A DNA stretch of 64,000 nucleotides from Wuchereria bancrofti. Lineage: Eukaryota > Nematoda > Chromadorea > Rhabditida > Onchocercidae. The position numbers were made by a program, and so were the translations under genes. The notes under the pieces are model-generated. The model ran no database searches, was not told where the DNA came from, and saw nothing but the letters and a program-made list of their open reading frames with translations. The stretch lies in NCBI GenBank assembly GCA_005281725.1, contig SSBO01000004.1, positions 558,001 to 622,000 of the forward strand, written 5' to 3'. Below, one piece after another: positions 1 to 12,177 of the stretch; the first letter of the stretch is position 1; every line of letters starts with the position of its first letter.

Positions 1-1662
1 AGAAGCCTTTCTTGGATTTTCTTTCTTATCCTTCTGTTTCTTTTTTTTTAAAACTATCTCCCACTCTAACAAAAACTTTGGACTAATTAGCTGGAATTAG
101 TTCCTATAAAACTAAGTAATTTCCAGTTAAGCAGTAGCAGCTCTGTTGTTATTTATTGATAAGAGAATGGCTTCGAACTGACCATATATGATTTCTTTGA
201 CATCATCTCATTATATTATTACCGAAATTAGCAGTAATAAAAGAATGATGGAGCAGCATCTTTATTGTTCCGCCCCTCCGTCTCATTTCCATTCAGTTAA
301 ATTTAAACATTTTTTAAAATACATTAGCTTCTTTGAGAGAAATCATCATGATACAATGTTTGTTAATTATTATAATTCCTGGAAGACATAAGTTGAAATG
401 TTTAGAGAAAATAAACTACAGATAACAGATGGTTTCCAGCTGTTATCTGAAATGTTCGAAAACATTGCTTTGTTGATTGATATTAAAAAAAGAGGAAAAA
501 AGCCATTTCACAAATTCTTTTCCCAACATTCATTTTGTTTTATTTAAACATCTTGACTTTTGACCTTTCACTTATTCTTGCTTAGTTATTACCTCGTCCA
601 TTTCCCGAGAAGATGACTCTAGGTATTTAAATCTTTTGAAACATTTGCGCATGTTGGAATTCGATTAATCTAAAAAGCACTAATGCAAGGATCTAATTGC
701 AATAACATAGAAGTTACTAAAGATTATTTTGGTTTCGAAATCAAAATGAAATAAATGAACAAAGTTATGTTTGACAATACTTCGGCCTTTATTCGAATTT
801 TAAACCATTTATCAGTTCGAGCATTTTTTTTCAAAATGAATGTAAGTTTTTGAATTTTTTCATCTTAGCGACTATTTTTCAAGCCGTAATATCATATTTT
901 CTATTGATAAAAGTTTTGGAATTGTTATAAAGCAAAATTACACTTTCTTCTTTACGTCAGAATGTAAGCTTAGAAAGTGCACTTGTGTTTTGCTTAGTGA
1001 AATTCTAGAATTACGTCAACACTTCTCTCATAGTTATTCGAAACATTTTTCTATGGCTACGGTTGTTTTCGTTATCGTCATCACAATGATCAGAAAACGT
1101 TGTTACAAAATATTGAAAAAAAAAATATATTCTGAAATCGATTAGCTCAATAGTTCCAAGAATCTTTAAGTCATCTATTCATATGCCATAAATTTCGCTA
1201 TCTTATTGTATAATTGATCAAATTTTCTTTCCATTTTTTTCTTTTAAAAATTAAGTTCACATTGCATAATTGGCAGTGCATAACTGTGCCTTATAAAGTA
1301 ATTTGAGTAAATCTAAAAATACAGCCTTTTTAAAGAAGAATGCGTCCGATTTATGAATTTACTGTTAGAAAAGAAAGTTACAAATAAACTTAGAATTGAG
1401 TTCATGCATATTTCTATTTACACTGTGCAGTGATGACTGCGTATTGCAATGTCAATTTAATTAATTTATTTTTGGATCACTTATTGTTTTTCAGTTTGGA
1501 CAAACAATTTTTTGCCTACAAAGAAGTGGAATTCAACTAATTTCTCATCAAGTAGTCAAAACATGATGTATTGATCCATCCATACAGCGATTGCCACAAG
1601 AATTTCTGATCAACGAAAAAAAAAATTTTTTTTTTAAGTCTACAGCTATACGATAGACAGAA
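1..1662. other. Intergenic / 5' region, no gene recognised
   Basis: AT-rich DNA upstream of the first gene. The small open frames here have no domain signal and no paired splice sites. A T-rich tract ending in AAG at 1636-1638, just before the ATG at 1663, looks like the acceptor for a spliced leader or a 5'UTR intron of the PDZ gene. I see nothing else. Confidence 0.5.
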
Positions 1663-4600
1663 ATGGCATACGAGATGATTACGGTACGGATGAATCGAAG
1701 CAACAGTACGATCCCCTGGGGATTTTCTGTAATTGGTGGAGGCCCTGAACCTATCAGAATTTCCACAGTATGCTAGAAGTTTCTATTTATTTTTTTTTCA
1801 AACTGTCCGTTTTAAGTTCAAAAACCTTTAGTCAAGCTTGTAATAATACTATTTATAGAGAATAGTTTCAAAAAAAAAAAGTGCGATCTATTAAATTTAA
1901 AAAATTTTTGTGGTAATAAAAAGCACAACTATACATTCGGCAATCAGATAACAGTGCTTAGCCTTAAACTTAAAGCACAATTTATCTAAGATTTGACTGT
2001 TCCATTTCATGTAAAGCAGTCAGCAAAGTCTGGAGGGTAATTACGATCTTATTGGGTAAGATTTACGGGTAAAACAGGCAATGAGGTTATTGTTGCACTT
2101 GTAAATTGTTCCATTCTTCTGTTGAATTTTCCTAATTACATTAACTAATGGTGCGAGGATGCTAGTAGCGGTAAGATCGTTGCAAATATTTATTCGCCTT
2201 TTCCAGATCAAAATTTAAATTAGAAAGGAAGAAAGGTTGCTCAAAAGGAAATTGAAAAGAATGGGAGAAAAGAGTGAAAGAATCCGAAATTCGAAATGAA
2301 CAAAATATATTTATGACATTTCAGTTGATCTAGTTATACTTCAGTTCAGTCGAAGAACATTACCAGTTAAATTACTTTCAAATCATCTCAATTTGAATTG
2401 AAATCCAAATAGCAAATTTATTGAAGAGAAATGACTCCATTGGCTAGCACTGATATATTTAAAGTATCAAATCAAAGACTTTCATAATTTTGGGAAGTGT
2501 TCCACGTTTCAGTGCTATGTGTTAGCAGTTGTTCATGGATGTATATGTACAGAGAGAGAGAGAGAAAGAAAAAAAGAAGGAAGAGAGAAAGGGAATGGAT
2601 TCTTCTGCTAAGCAATTAACAAATATTGTATGAGTTTCCTTCTTGATCTTTCCTAAGTTATCACTCCCCATAAATATGCTTCAGGTACAAAAAGAAAGCC
2701 TAGCAGATAAAGCTGGATTACAAATAGGTGATACGATCACCGAATTTTCCAGTCGAACCACGAAGGGAATGTCACTTAAGGAGGCTAGAAATATTGTTGA
2801 AAAAGTTTCGCTAGAGATTTACATGCTTCTACAAAGGTTTGTCTTTTTTCCAATCAATATTTTGTTTTCGAAGAGTGTAAATTTCGTTGCAAATTCGATG
2901 GCTAAAGTAAATACAAACATTTAGTTATTTCTATTGATTTATTATTTACCCCTGTACACCCTTTACTTCAAACTCTTTGGAATTTTCATTAGTGACCAAA
3001 ATAGCTGCTGAAAGATGGGAAAACTAGGTAGTATCACTTGCATTAATACATGAGATGATATTTGGATGATTTACCAAAAACTTGAGGGATTAAATCCAAT
3101 TGAGAGACCTAAAATCGCTTACAGCTAAACACTTACAATTTCAGGCAGGTAACGGAGCATTCATGTTTGCCATGGCAGCTAACAGAGAAAGATAATCAAA
3201 TAATAGTGGATCATATCAAACCTCAGACCGTTAATTACAATTATTACAAGGTCAAAAGTTTAACCAAGAGTTTGAAATTCGAAGCATTGAGTTAAAAAAG
3301 AGATGATTTTTAGAATGAACGAAAAGATATATCGCATACAACATCGAATTATGAAGTACCGATCACAAATGAATCATCTAAATACCATATATCTTCATAC
3401 AGCAAACAAGAGGTTGCTAATTTTATAAAGCTCAAGAGTGCATAGGAAGATTTCTACCCTCAAAATTATGTAAACAAAAGTGTTTTTCAAAATAAGCCGG
3501 ATCTCTGTGTCGAAAGCTTTATCACCACGCTAGTTTAAAAAAATACGGAATCAATGGGTAGCTTTTTATCGGTCTTTTCCTTCTTTAGCCTTATTCTATA
3601 CACATTCTTTCGTCAGCATTTTTAAATACAAAATGTTTATTTCCAAGAAAAATGTTTTCCAAGAAAGAAAAATGCAGGGAAGTACGTTGAATCGTCCACT
3701 CCATCTTAATTATCAGTCAGGTGCACCATTTACAAACGTAACAAATACCGAATCTCCGTACGTTCAAGGTAAACAATTGCAGGACAGCTATTCTGCAGAG
3801 AGTTACAGGTATCAATCACATTGTACCGAGCTATTGTAGTTGACTTATCAGTGAAATGATAACATTATGAACCTTTCTTAATTTTTTAAAGTATTCATTT
3901 AATGTCGTATTAACGGGCTCAAAAACAAAATTGTAGAGCAGAATTAGGTAGTACGAGTGGATATGGTTCTGGCGGTAAGCCAATGTCAGCTGTGTCACGT
4001 AACGTGCCCATAGCGCTCGGGACCTCGGCCCCATCACCTGCTCCACTAATGACAACCAGTAACGCGACTAGTCGTGAAAGCAAACTTTATGGCCCAGTTC
4101 ATGTTGATACGAGCAACGCCTACAGTAACGTAGGATATCTTTCTTCCGGTTCTGGTGGTGGACATCGTCCAGCACGAAACATATCTGCAAAACCAATATG
4201 GCAAGACATTGGGAGTAAGTCTTAAATAATGTAGTAAATAAATATACGACAGAGATATTACTTTAGATAAGTAATTGTTGCTACGTTGAAAAATGCAATA
4301 ATAGAAGACATAAAGTAAACATTGTACATATATTGGTCTACCTGACAAAGTCAAAACATATTTAGTACTTCTTAAGGTCGTCTATTTTCAGTGCCGTGTT
4401 TCGTAAGTGTTTATTTAATACGTTCTTATGTACATTATTAAATTCTTATGCTATCCTAAATTAACACATTATCCCAGCAAATACCACTTATCACTTATTT
4501 TAAGCATTTTACAGCACGAGTATCATTTCAACATTCACCACGTACGGAGCGTCAACTGTCACCGCATGCAACAGTACGTCATCTGCAATACAATTCTCCA

Positions 4601-4996
4601 ATGAATCTTTATTCACCACATACTGCCGCTGAACAATATATACAACAAACTGGTGGACTTTTTGGCACTGAGTAAATTTTATTTATGAAGAAAAAATGCA
4701 ACTTGAAAATTGTATATTCACTGCTTCCATGGAAGGGAAGAGAAAATTATTGGCTAAATTACTGGGTCTATTTCATTGGAAAATTTTCGGTTTCTACTTT
4801 TTTAAAAGATATAAGCTTTTACCAAATATTTAGCCCATTACTACAACAACCGAAAGGTGATGAAGCATATCTAAAGTCCGAAACACGTCGTCTGATAGCG
4901 GAAGAGGAGGGTCAAAGTGCACACGACAAATCCCCATCAATGCAAAGTGCCAGCTTCAAGCGAATATCCCGCGCATGTGGTACTCCCGTTGATTAA
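1663..4996 (+). CDS. alp-1: ALP/Enigma (PDLIM/ZASP)-type PDZ + ZM muscle protein, no LIM domain
   Basis: Seven exons: 1663-1767, 2685-2836, 3145-3250, ~3648-3808, 3937-4214, 4515-4671, 4834-4996. They join in phase to about 373 aa. Residues ~5-85 form a PDZ domain with the PWGF carboxylate-loop signature (residues 18-21) typical of ALP/Enigma proteins, which bind alpha-actinin at the Z-disc or dense body. Around residues 292-301 a QYNSPMNLYS stretch matches the ZASP-like (ZM) motif. The C-terminus has the SET..L..EEEG and later SFKR segments seen in the linker before the LIM domain of PDLIM proteins. The protein then stops, and no LIM Cys/His pattern follows before the next gene. C. elegans alp-1 also has a LIM-less isoform. 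The start of exon 4 is uncertain (3648 or 3678), because both acceptors keep the frame. The symbol is by family and orthology is not tested. Confidence 0.85.
2551..2597. repeat. (GA)n purine-rich simple repeat
   Basis: Purine-only tract of GA repeats passing into AAAG/GGAA, inside intron 1 of the PDZ gene. Confidence 0.8.
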
Positions 4997-7900
4997 GATA
5001 AGTGCTTAGTAAGAAAATTGTTGCCTTAACTGGGATTCTCTTTGCGAGTATTAGAAAAGATATTCTCTCATAGCTCTTTTCGATATGATTAAACAGAATT
5101 TCCGGGCGTCTTATGATGACGCTAATAAGTCCATTAAATTGTCAACGCTTGAAACGCGAATCAGAACGTGTGACTTCTTCAAATTTCTGCAAGAAAAGGA
5201 GTTACGGGTTAAATAAATGAAGTTATCTAAATAATTTAAAAATCTGGTTAACTTCTTCCTTTGCTTTGCAAACAGAATGACTTGAATCAACGGAAAAACG
5301 TGTAATTACAACGAAGGTAAAGTGCTGAATTAATTAAAATTCAGTGAGTTTATCAATACTTGTCAATAACAAGTAATAAGCGATCTTATCTTCTATTTAC
5401 ATCATTATGATAAATCAATGGTAAAATCTCGAGAATTTTTTTGGAAATAAATGTTTCGTAGCTATTGATTTCTGCATACTGTGCTTGCTTGCTATACTGA
5501 CAAATTGTGCCTAAATCAAACTAATTTATTTTGATAAACTCATCTCTTTCCTTCCAATTTCAAAATTATAAAGTCACTGAGATATTATTGACTATTAAAG
5601 GGTTTACTGTAATTCTGCAGCAATTTAATCTATGGCCAAAGCATTCTTTGCTGTTATACATTTTTTATTAGACAAATGAGTAGCACAATTTATTTAGTTA
5701 TTATTTCAAAATCGAGCGCAAAATTTTTGAACGATTGCATAGATCTAGCGTTCGGATGATAGAGAGTTTTTTTATATATACTTATTATTCATTAGCAGGT
5801 ATTAATTATAATATTTCATGATTTGATACTTTCATAACATATACATTAAGCATTATCGTGCAGATTCAAAGCACATTTTATGATGTTATACTGTATCTTA
5901 TCATAAATGTAATGATATCCATTGTAATAAATAGCTCTTCATATCGTGCTTTTACATTTGCAGCTTAGATGTGCTTGTATTTTATAATGCTTGAAGATGT
6001 CCCATTTTACGTAATAAATTTTACATAATTTTACATAATAAAATTTGTATTTCAGTACCTAAGATATGAAACAGTCTTCTATGTACCTTAGGCATTCGAA
6101 AAGACCATAATACAGGATTGATAAGAAGCTTTTAATAGGCATTTTAAATTTTATCAGTGCATGAAGGCCTGTAAGAATGATTCCTATCTCTTAAATTTGC
6201 TATTTACATTACACTTTTTATTGTCAACCTATAGATTAATTAGCTACTTTAAATTTGTCATTTGTTGAGCAGTCCTTTTAGAATTAACAAAGAACATCAA
6301 AATGTTGTACAATCTGCTGGTATGTGTCTAAACGGCCATAAGGAAAAATTCTTGTTCCTTAAAACAGCTAATCATTATCAATTGATTAGCCTATTATTTC
6401 ATCTTCATAAACATTCGAACATCACAGAAATTAGTCAGGAATATTTCCGGAAACATTGAAGTGGTAATCGAATTTTTCCGTACACATTTTTAGTGTTGCA
6501 TTTGCAATTTGTGCCACTTTAATAAGATAACGTTAGATAGTTGGTAGATTATATATAACAGTAATGAATATAAGACATCTAAAAGTGGAAATGTCCACAA
6601 TTTACGGATGAGTGTTTCGTGATAAGAAGGAAGCTAATATTGAAAGAAACGGAATTGGTTTTTTTGTTTGGTTTTCCTTAGTAATCAATCATTTGCTGTG
6701 CAACGAAAACTGTTTATTTTTCAAGCGTCGATTTTGAATATAAGATTTACCTATAACATTATATATAAAATATCCGTGAAACATTAATATTTGTATAAAT
6801 GAATCAAGGAGTTATGTCTGTTAAAATTGGAAGGATTTAGCCTAGTTATTTAAGCAATACTTGTCTTAAACCGTTAAAAATACGAAGAAATGTGGATTGG
6901 CCAAGTATGGTAATTACAAAAAAACGGACTTAGTGTATCTTATAGAAATAAAATAAAAAGCATTCAATTGTTAAATACCATTGAGTATGTTGATACACTG
7001 GATTAGTTAAAGCTGTCAATAAGTCACTAACTATAAAATTCCTTTTTAAAAATATAAACTAGCAAGATTGTTGTGAATATATTATAAGTTTGATTTTAGT
7101 GAAATAACTTGCATAGTGTCTCTATGATTTCATCTTTTCTCTGGAAGATTGAGGAATGAATTAAAAGAGCTATTCATTTTTTTACGGGATGTTTGATAAA
7201 AGATGAAATGATTTCCTTATCAACAACTGTGTACATTTTCTTGCATATTATCAGATATCATCCTATAGTTATTCGCAAACAATGACAGTTATCGGGGCTG
7301 CGATCGTAATAGAACAACGACATTACTTATGTTTCAGATGATAAATATTACTTGTTTGTTGATATAATCAGATTAACTACTGGTTCCATCATGTACCGCA
7401 AACTTTTTAGAATTTCGTTATCAGTGACTGCACAAGCATATAACTATGCTATTTAATTTAATGTTGATTGAAACTTTCAAATTCAACATTCCTACAGTAA
7501 AATTGAAAATTTCGTTTATTTTATGCGGATCTACTATTATTAGAACATTGGTTAAGATTACATAAGACAATAAGTTTACAAATTTGTGATGTAAAACTTA
7601 ATACCACGACAACCTCTTCTTGTTGATATTTGTTGAAATACATTCTGATTTTCTATAGCATATTTTCTTTCTAATTAAATTCATTCTCTTAAGTTATTGT
7701 ACCAAATGCATATAAAGCAAGTTATTTTATCAAGTTAATTTCCACTGTTAAATTTAAGATGCAATAGTGAGATTAAAGGGAGAAAGTTAGTACATCACTA
7801 CTTGAGTACTAGCATATCATATAAATACACCAAAATTTAATTTTCTTAAGTTTAAAATTTTTACTCAAGATTCTTAAATTAGTGAAGCCTAAATTATACA

Positions 7901-8854
7901 GTTATACTTGCTTAAATAATTTGCATAAAAAGCGGATGACAAAGTGAAGTGAGAAAAGTATTACTTTCACCAAAAATGTACCTCTTCTTTTATTCTACAA
8001 GCTTTGTTTGTTCCAGTTAATGTTATCCTAAAATTAACGCATGGCTATTTCAACAATATTTATTTGGAAGATGGCGCCATTTACTCAAATATCGATGTGA
8101 TAAGTTTGATATTATCGAAATAAAATCATTCATTTCTTTAATTCATTAAGTGATGGACTAGTTTATTTAAGTTGAAAAAAGAAGCAGCTAAATACATAAT
8201 TTGATTACCGTACCGTAGAAAAGTACACAAATGCATAGCAGCAGTTTGTAAGCTAATCGTCACAGTTTTTGTATTTGTTTGATTGTTTCTATTTTTCATC
8301 CTGTTTTTGATTTAAAAGGTCAATGAAAAATAGCACCACCTGTGGACTTCGATATGGGAAGTGAATGAGCAATAATATGTTTTCGGAAATAGCTAAAATT
8401 GTAAAGTTTTTTTTTTCCCATTCACATAAAAGTTAAATTGCTCAAACAACAATTTAACAAAAATTTCATCAGATTTTTTTTAAAGTTTTTGTTTCTACCT
8501 TTCTTTGAAAACAGTAATAGTTTCACTTATCATAAAAATACTTTTAAACAAATTGATTTTATAATTTGCTTATTCAGTCATGAAATACGGAACTATGATC
8601 AAAATTACAGCAATCACAAAGTTGGAGAGAAATTGAAGGAAGAAATGGGAGGGAAGGAGTGACGAATTGTTTTCAGAAGTTCTATTTGTTAAAAATACAT
8701 TGAGAATTATGGAATATTACTGATTGTAACCTTTATCAGATCATAAATTATCAGCGTATGAACAAATAAACGTAATCATATTTGCTTAATTCTTGAAAGT
8801 AGATATTTGCACAAGCTTAACTTGAAAACAGTGGTTGCTATAGCTCGTGATAAA
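4997..8854. other. 3.9-kb intergenic stretch, no gene recognised
   Basis: This follows the PDZ/ZM gene stop and is very AT-rich. I looked for LIM exons (CxxC...H..C) that would extend an alp-1-like gene and saw none on the plus strand. Open frames at 6262-6459 and 8438-8662 are low-complexity and lack supporting splice sites. Confidence 0.5.
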
Positions 8855-11343
8855 ATGTCAATTTTGGTGGTGAAAATTGTGATGCTTGCAACGATGGGCG
8901 CTTTTGCACTACTGTTCGGTCTGCTGCCAACAAAAGTTTGTTATTTATTAAATTTAAAAATATTAAAGAAATGAACTTTGGTAATTTAAGATTTATTAAT
9001 GAATTTATAAGTTTTGAAATGTATTGAATATAATAGAGTGTTATTTCAAATTTGTTGAAGTTTAGAAATTACTTTCATAAAATTGCTATATATATATATG
9101 CTATCTGATTCATTTATTCTGAAATTTTTTAGATATACAAATATGTTGAGATACAGCGGGCAACTAAACTTTCTAAAGAGAAGTTAGCAACTCGTTTTCT
9201 TTCAATATTGTCGTGCCTTTCTGGTGGTGTATTCTTCGGTGTTTGTTTATTAGACCTATTACCTACAGCCAGGTAAATACTGGCATGTTTTTGTCAACAT
9301 TATACTACTATTTTTCATCTCATTTCACAAATTTTTTGACGACGAATTTCTATTTGTTTGAAGTTTATTATTAGTTTTAAAAAGATCTATAATTATACAA
9401 ATATAATAAAAAGTTTTTTATACAAACATATCCATATGGAATTATACTGTTCTATCAGTAAGTGAATTAAAATATATGATGAAAGAGCCTCTTTCGAAGA
9501 CAAATTGCGCCATATTGGACAGGAAGCCATGGCCAGTCAGCTGGTGCATTTAGCAGATAACAATGAAATGTTGCAAAATACAACGGTATTTTCAGCGAGG
9601 CATTTGATAAAATAAAACAAGAAAATGGATGGGAAACGGAATATCCATTTACGGAAGTTTTAATTGGCTGTGGTTTCTTTATTGTTTATTTGATGGAGGT
9701 ATTAGCGATTCATATCTGTGGTCAAGATCATATGGACTACGAGGCGAATCGAAACGAATGCAAGAATTGCAAAAATGAGAAAGATGTGATCGAGTAAAGT
9801 TTGAATGATACATTTGAAATGTCTTTTTTGTTCTGCTTTATTACAGTTAAATTTAAAAACGTTATTCATTGATAAAAAACCTCAGAAATTATTTCAAAAA
9901 AAAAGAAGAAAAAAGGCAAATAGTTGAATTTTTTCTATTTAAACTATTATCACTTGTTCAAAGATATTTCGAATCTTTCATATACGAAATTCTGTAAATT
10001 CTCAATCAAAAATTCAAATCCTAGCTAAACTATTGTATTAAATAATGTGAACCTTTTTTATATTTATTTGCACACTTGCTTTTTTTTCTTCTTTTTTATT
10101 TGCAGAGAAAGTTTTAGCAATGGTGAGCAAGAAGTGAAGGAAAATCAAGAGAACAAAGAACAAACAGATGCTTCAATAATGGAATCAAAAGTTTCTGGAA
10201 AAGATAAGTTTGTAAAATCAGTAACTTTAGTGACTGCTTTTGCGGTTCATTCTTGTCTTGAAGGATTCGCCTTCGGCGTTCAGGTGATTCTTCAATTCTT
10301 AAAGAAACTATTTTTTATTGATCGTAATATATATGTTTTGGATTTCTTTAATTTGGAAAATTCGAAACTTTAAATATCATTTTCACAACTCTTCCGACCT
10401 GATTGAAGAAAATTTTCTACAAAATTTATAATACGTCTAGTTGCAGTATACAATGTTCAGTGTAACAACACTTTTCATTGGAATAATAGTGCATAAATCA
10501 GTGGTTGCATTTAGCATCGGAATGAATCTAATTAAGACTCATCCCAACAAAATATATTTTGTTATGTCGTTGATAATATTTGTTGCATTAACGTCGCCCA
10601 TTGGTGGTTTTATTGGAATTGCCTTGGAGGTTATTTTGTAATGTCGTCCATTAATTAAGTAAAAAAGTATTTTGAAGTTGGTCCTAAAAGTTGTGCATAA
10701 AGTTAAGGAAAATCAAGAAATTGTACTTGAAATTAGCTGTATCGTATTTAACGAAATTTTGAACAGCTTCAATTAAAGTAGTAGAAGTGGGAAATCCCAT
10801 ATCTTCCTTTATCGATACTGTTGAGATACTTTATAGCTAGACATTTAGAAAACTCGAAATATACCTTAATTTGCAGGGTACGGAGCTCGGTGAACAATCA
10901 CAAAATATTGTAACAGCAATTGCATCATCGCTTGCCAATGGTACATTCATTTACATCACTTTTTTTGAGGTTTGTTTGGATCTTTCTTATTTTTAATTAC
11001 TATCTTCAACACTGAAATCCTAGAACAACTATAGTAAGAAACGAAAGTATTCCTATAACCAGTACTATCTCAATATTTCCTCTTTTCTTTCATCTTCTAT
11101 TGCTTTAGAAAAATTGTTAAGTGAATATTTTTGTTTTTTTTCGCGTTCTCTCCTTTCCTTCCTCTTCACATACTGAAATTTAAATGTTAAAAAATTTCAG
11201 CTATAAGTAACCGTGCAACTAAAGAGCTTGCTTTTTAGATATTATATGCTGAACATGGACATGGAGAGAGGAAAATGGAGCAATGGTTGAGTGTAGCTGT
11301 GGGTTTTGGTCTAATAGCTATTTTGATGTTATTTGCACATTGA
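8855..11343 (+). CDS. ZIP (SLC39-family) zinc transporter
   Basis: Exons 8855-8935, 9133-9272, 9486-9543, 9600-9793, 10106-10283, 10447-10629, 10877-10969 and 11239-11343 give about 343 aa. Eight hydrophobic segments fit a ZIP metal importer: TM1 (residues ~1-27), TM2 with a GGVFFGVCLLDLLP stretch, TM3 after YPFTEVLIG, TM4 with HSCLEG (H206, E210), TM5 with HKSVVAFSIGM (H233), then TM6-8. The TM4 HSxxEG and TM5 HK motifs are the intramembrane metal-binding centre of the family. The TM3-TM4 loop is acidic and Cys-containing (CKNCKN) rather than His-rich. The gene most resembles the SLC39A1/2/3 group (C. elegans zipt-2 type). Weak points are the acceptor at 9485, which has no pyrimidine tract, and a possible 56-bp intron 9544-9599. 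An AATAAA lies near 11427. Confidence 0.88.
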
Positions 11344-12177
11344 TTCCTTGACACTACTTTAGAATCAGTATTTGGTAAATTGCTGAGTCTATTTGATATT
11401 TCTGACACATTTCTTGAACTGCTATACAATAAATAACTGAGTGTAGTCCTTATTATTTGTATCAGACAGACAATCAAAGTTCATAAAATTTACCACTCTT
11501 CAAATTCATTGAAAAAAATTCTGGAATCAGTGAAATCATCATGAAAACGTTAAAGTGATAATAATATGCTAAAAAGAACACCAAAAATCGTACCAGAAAC
11601 CAAAAAATTTTATCATTCACCTTCGCAATTTTAATTACTCCACCTTCCAATTTATTAAACAAAGACTGTTCGACAATTAAACCAAGGAATTGAACAGGAT
11701 TGTTAAGATTTATCATTTTGACTATCGATCTATTTCTCACAGTTCTCTATTATAAATCATTAAAGTAAATTAATAAATCATTAAAAAACTCAACTTCAAT
11801 CACACAACTTCAACAAGAAATCAATTGAATTGATACCTTTTTAAAGGGATCAAAGGCCACTGAGAATTGTTAGTGGAATGAATAGTTTGATAATGAACAA
11901 TTTCTGCAACAAAAAATAATTGACACGAGCAATCAGGAACAACTCAAATAAATCACAATCAATTATCAATTTGCAGGACAGTTACAGGTGCCACCGGATT
12001 GCAGAACAGTGAGAGGCAGGAGCTGCAATTAGTGGTTAGGCAGTGATATTGGCATTAAGTGAAATGCTAGGTGGTGACCTCGTGGATACTGTATCTTTCT
12101 TTATCTCATCATTTCTCAGAAGCATTATTCAACTTTCTGCGTTTTCCTGAATTATTCACACTTCAGGACAAAGTGAA
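11344..12177. other. Intergenic spacer with RabGAP leader acceptor
   Basis: About 0.8 kb of AT-rich DNA between two same-strand genes. A minus-strand frame at 11474-11740 has no features. The CTTCAG ending at 12166, 12 bases before the RabGAP ATG, looks like a leader acceptor. Confidence 0.5.
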
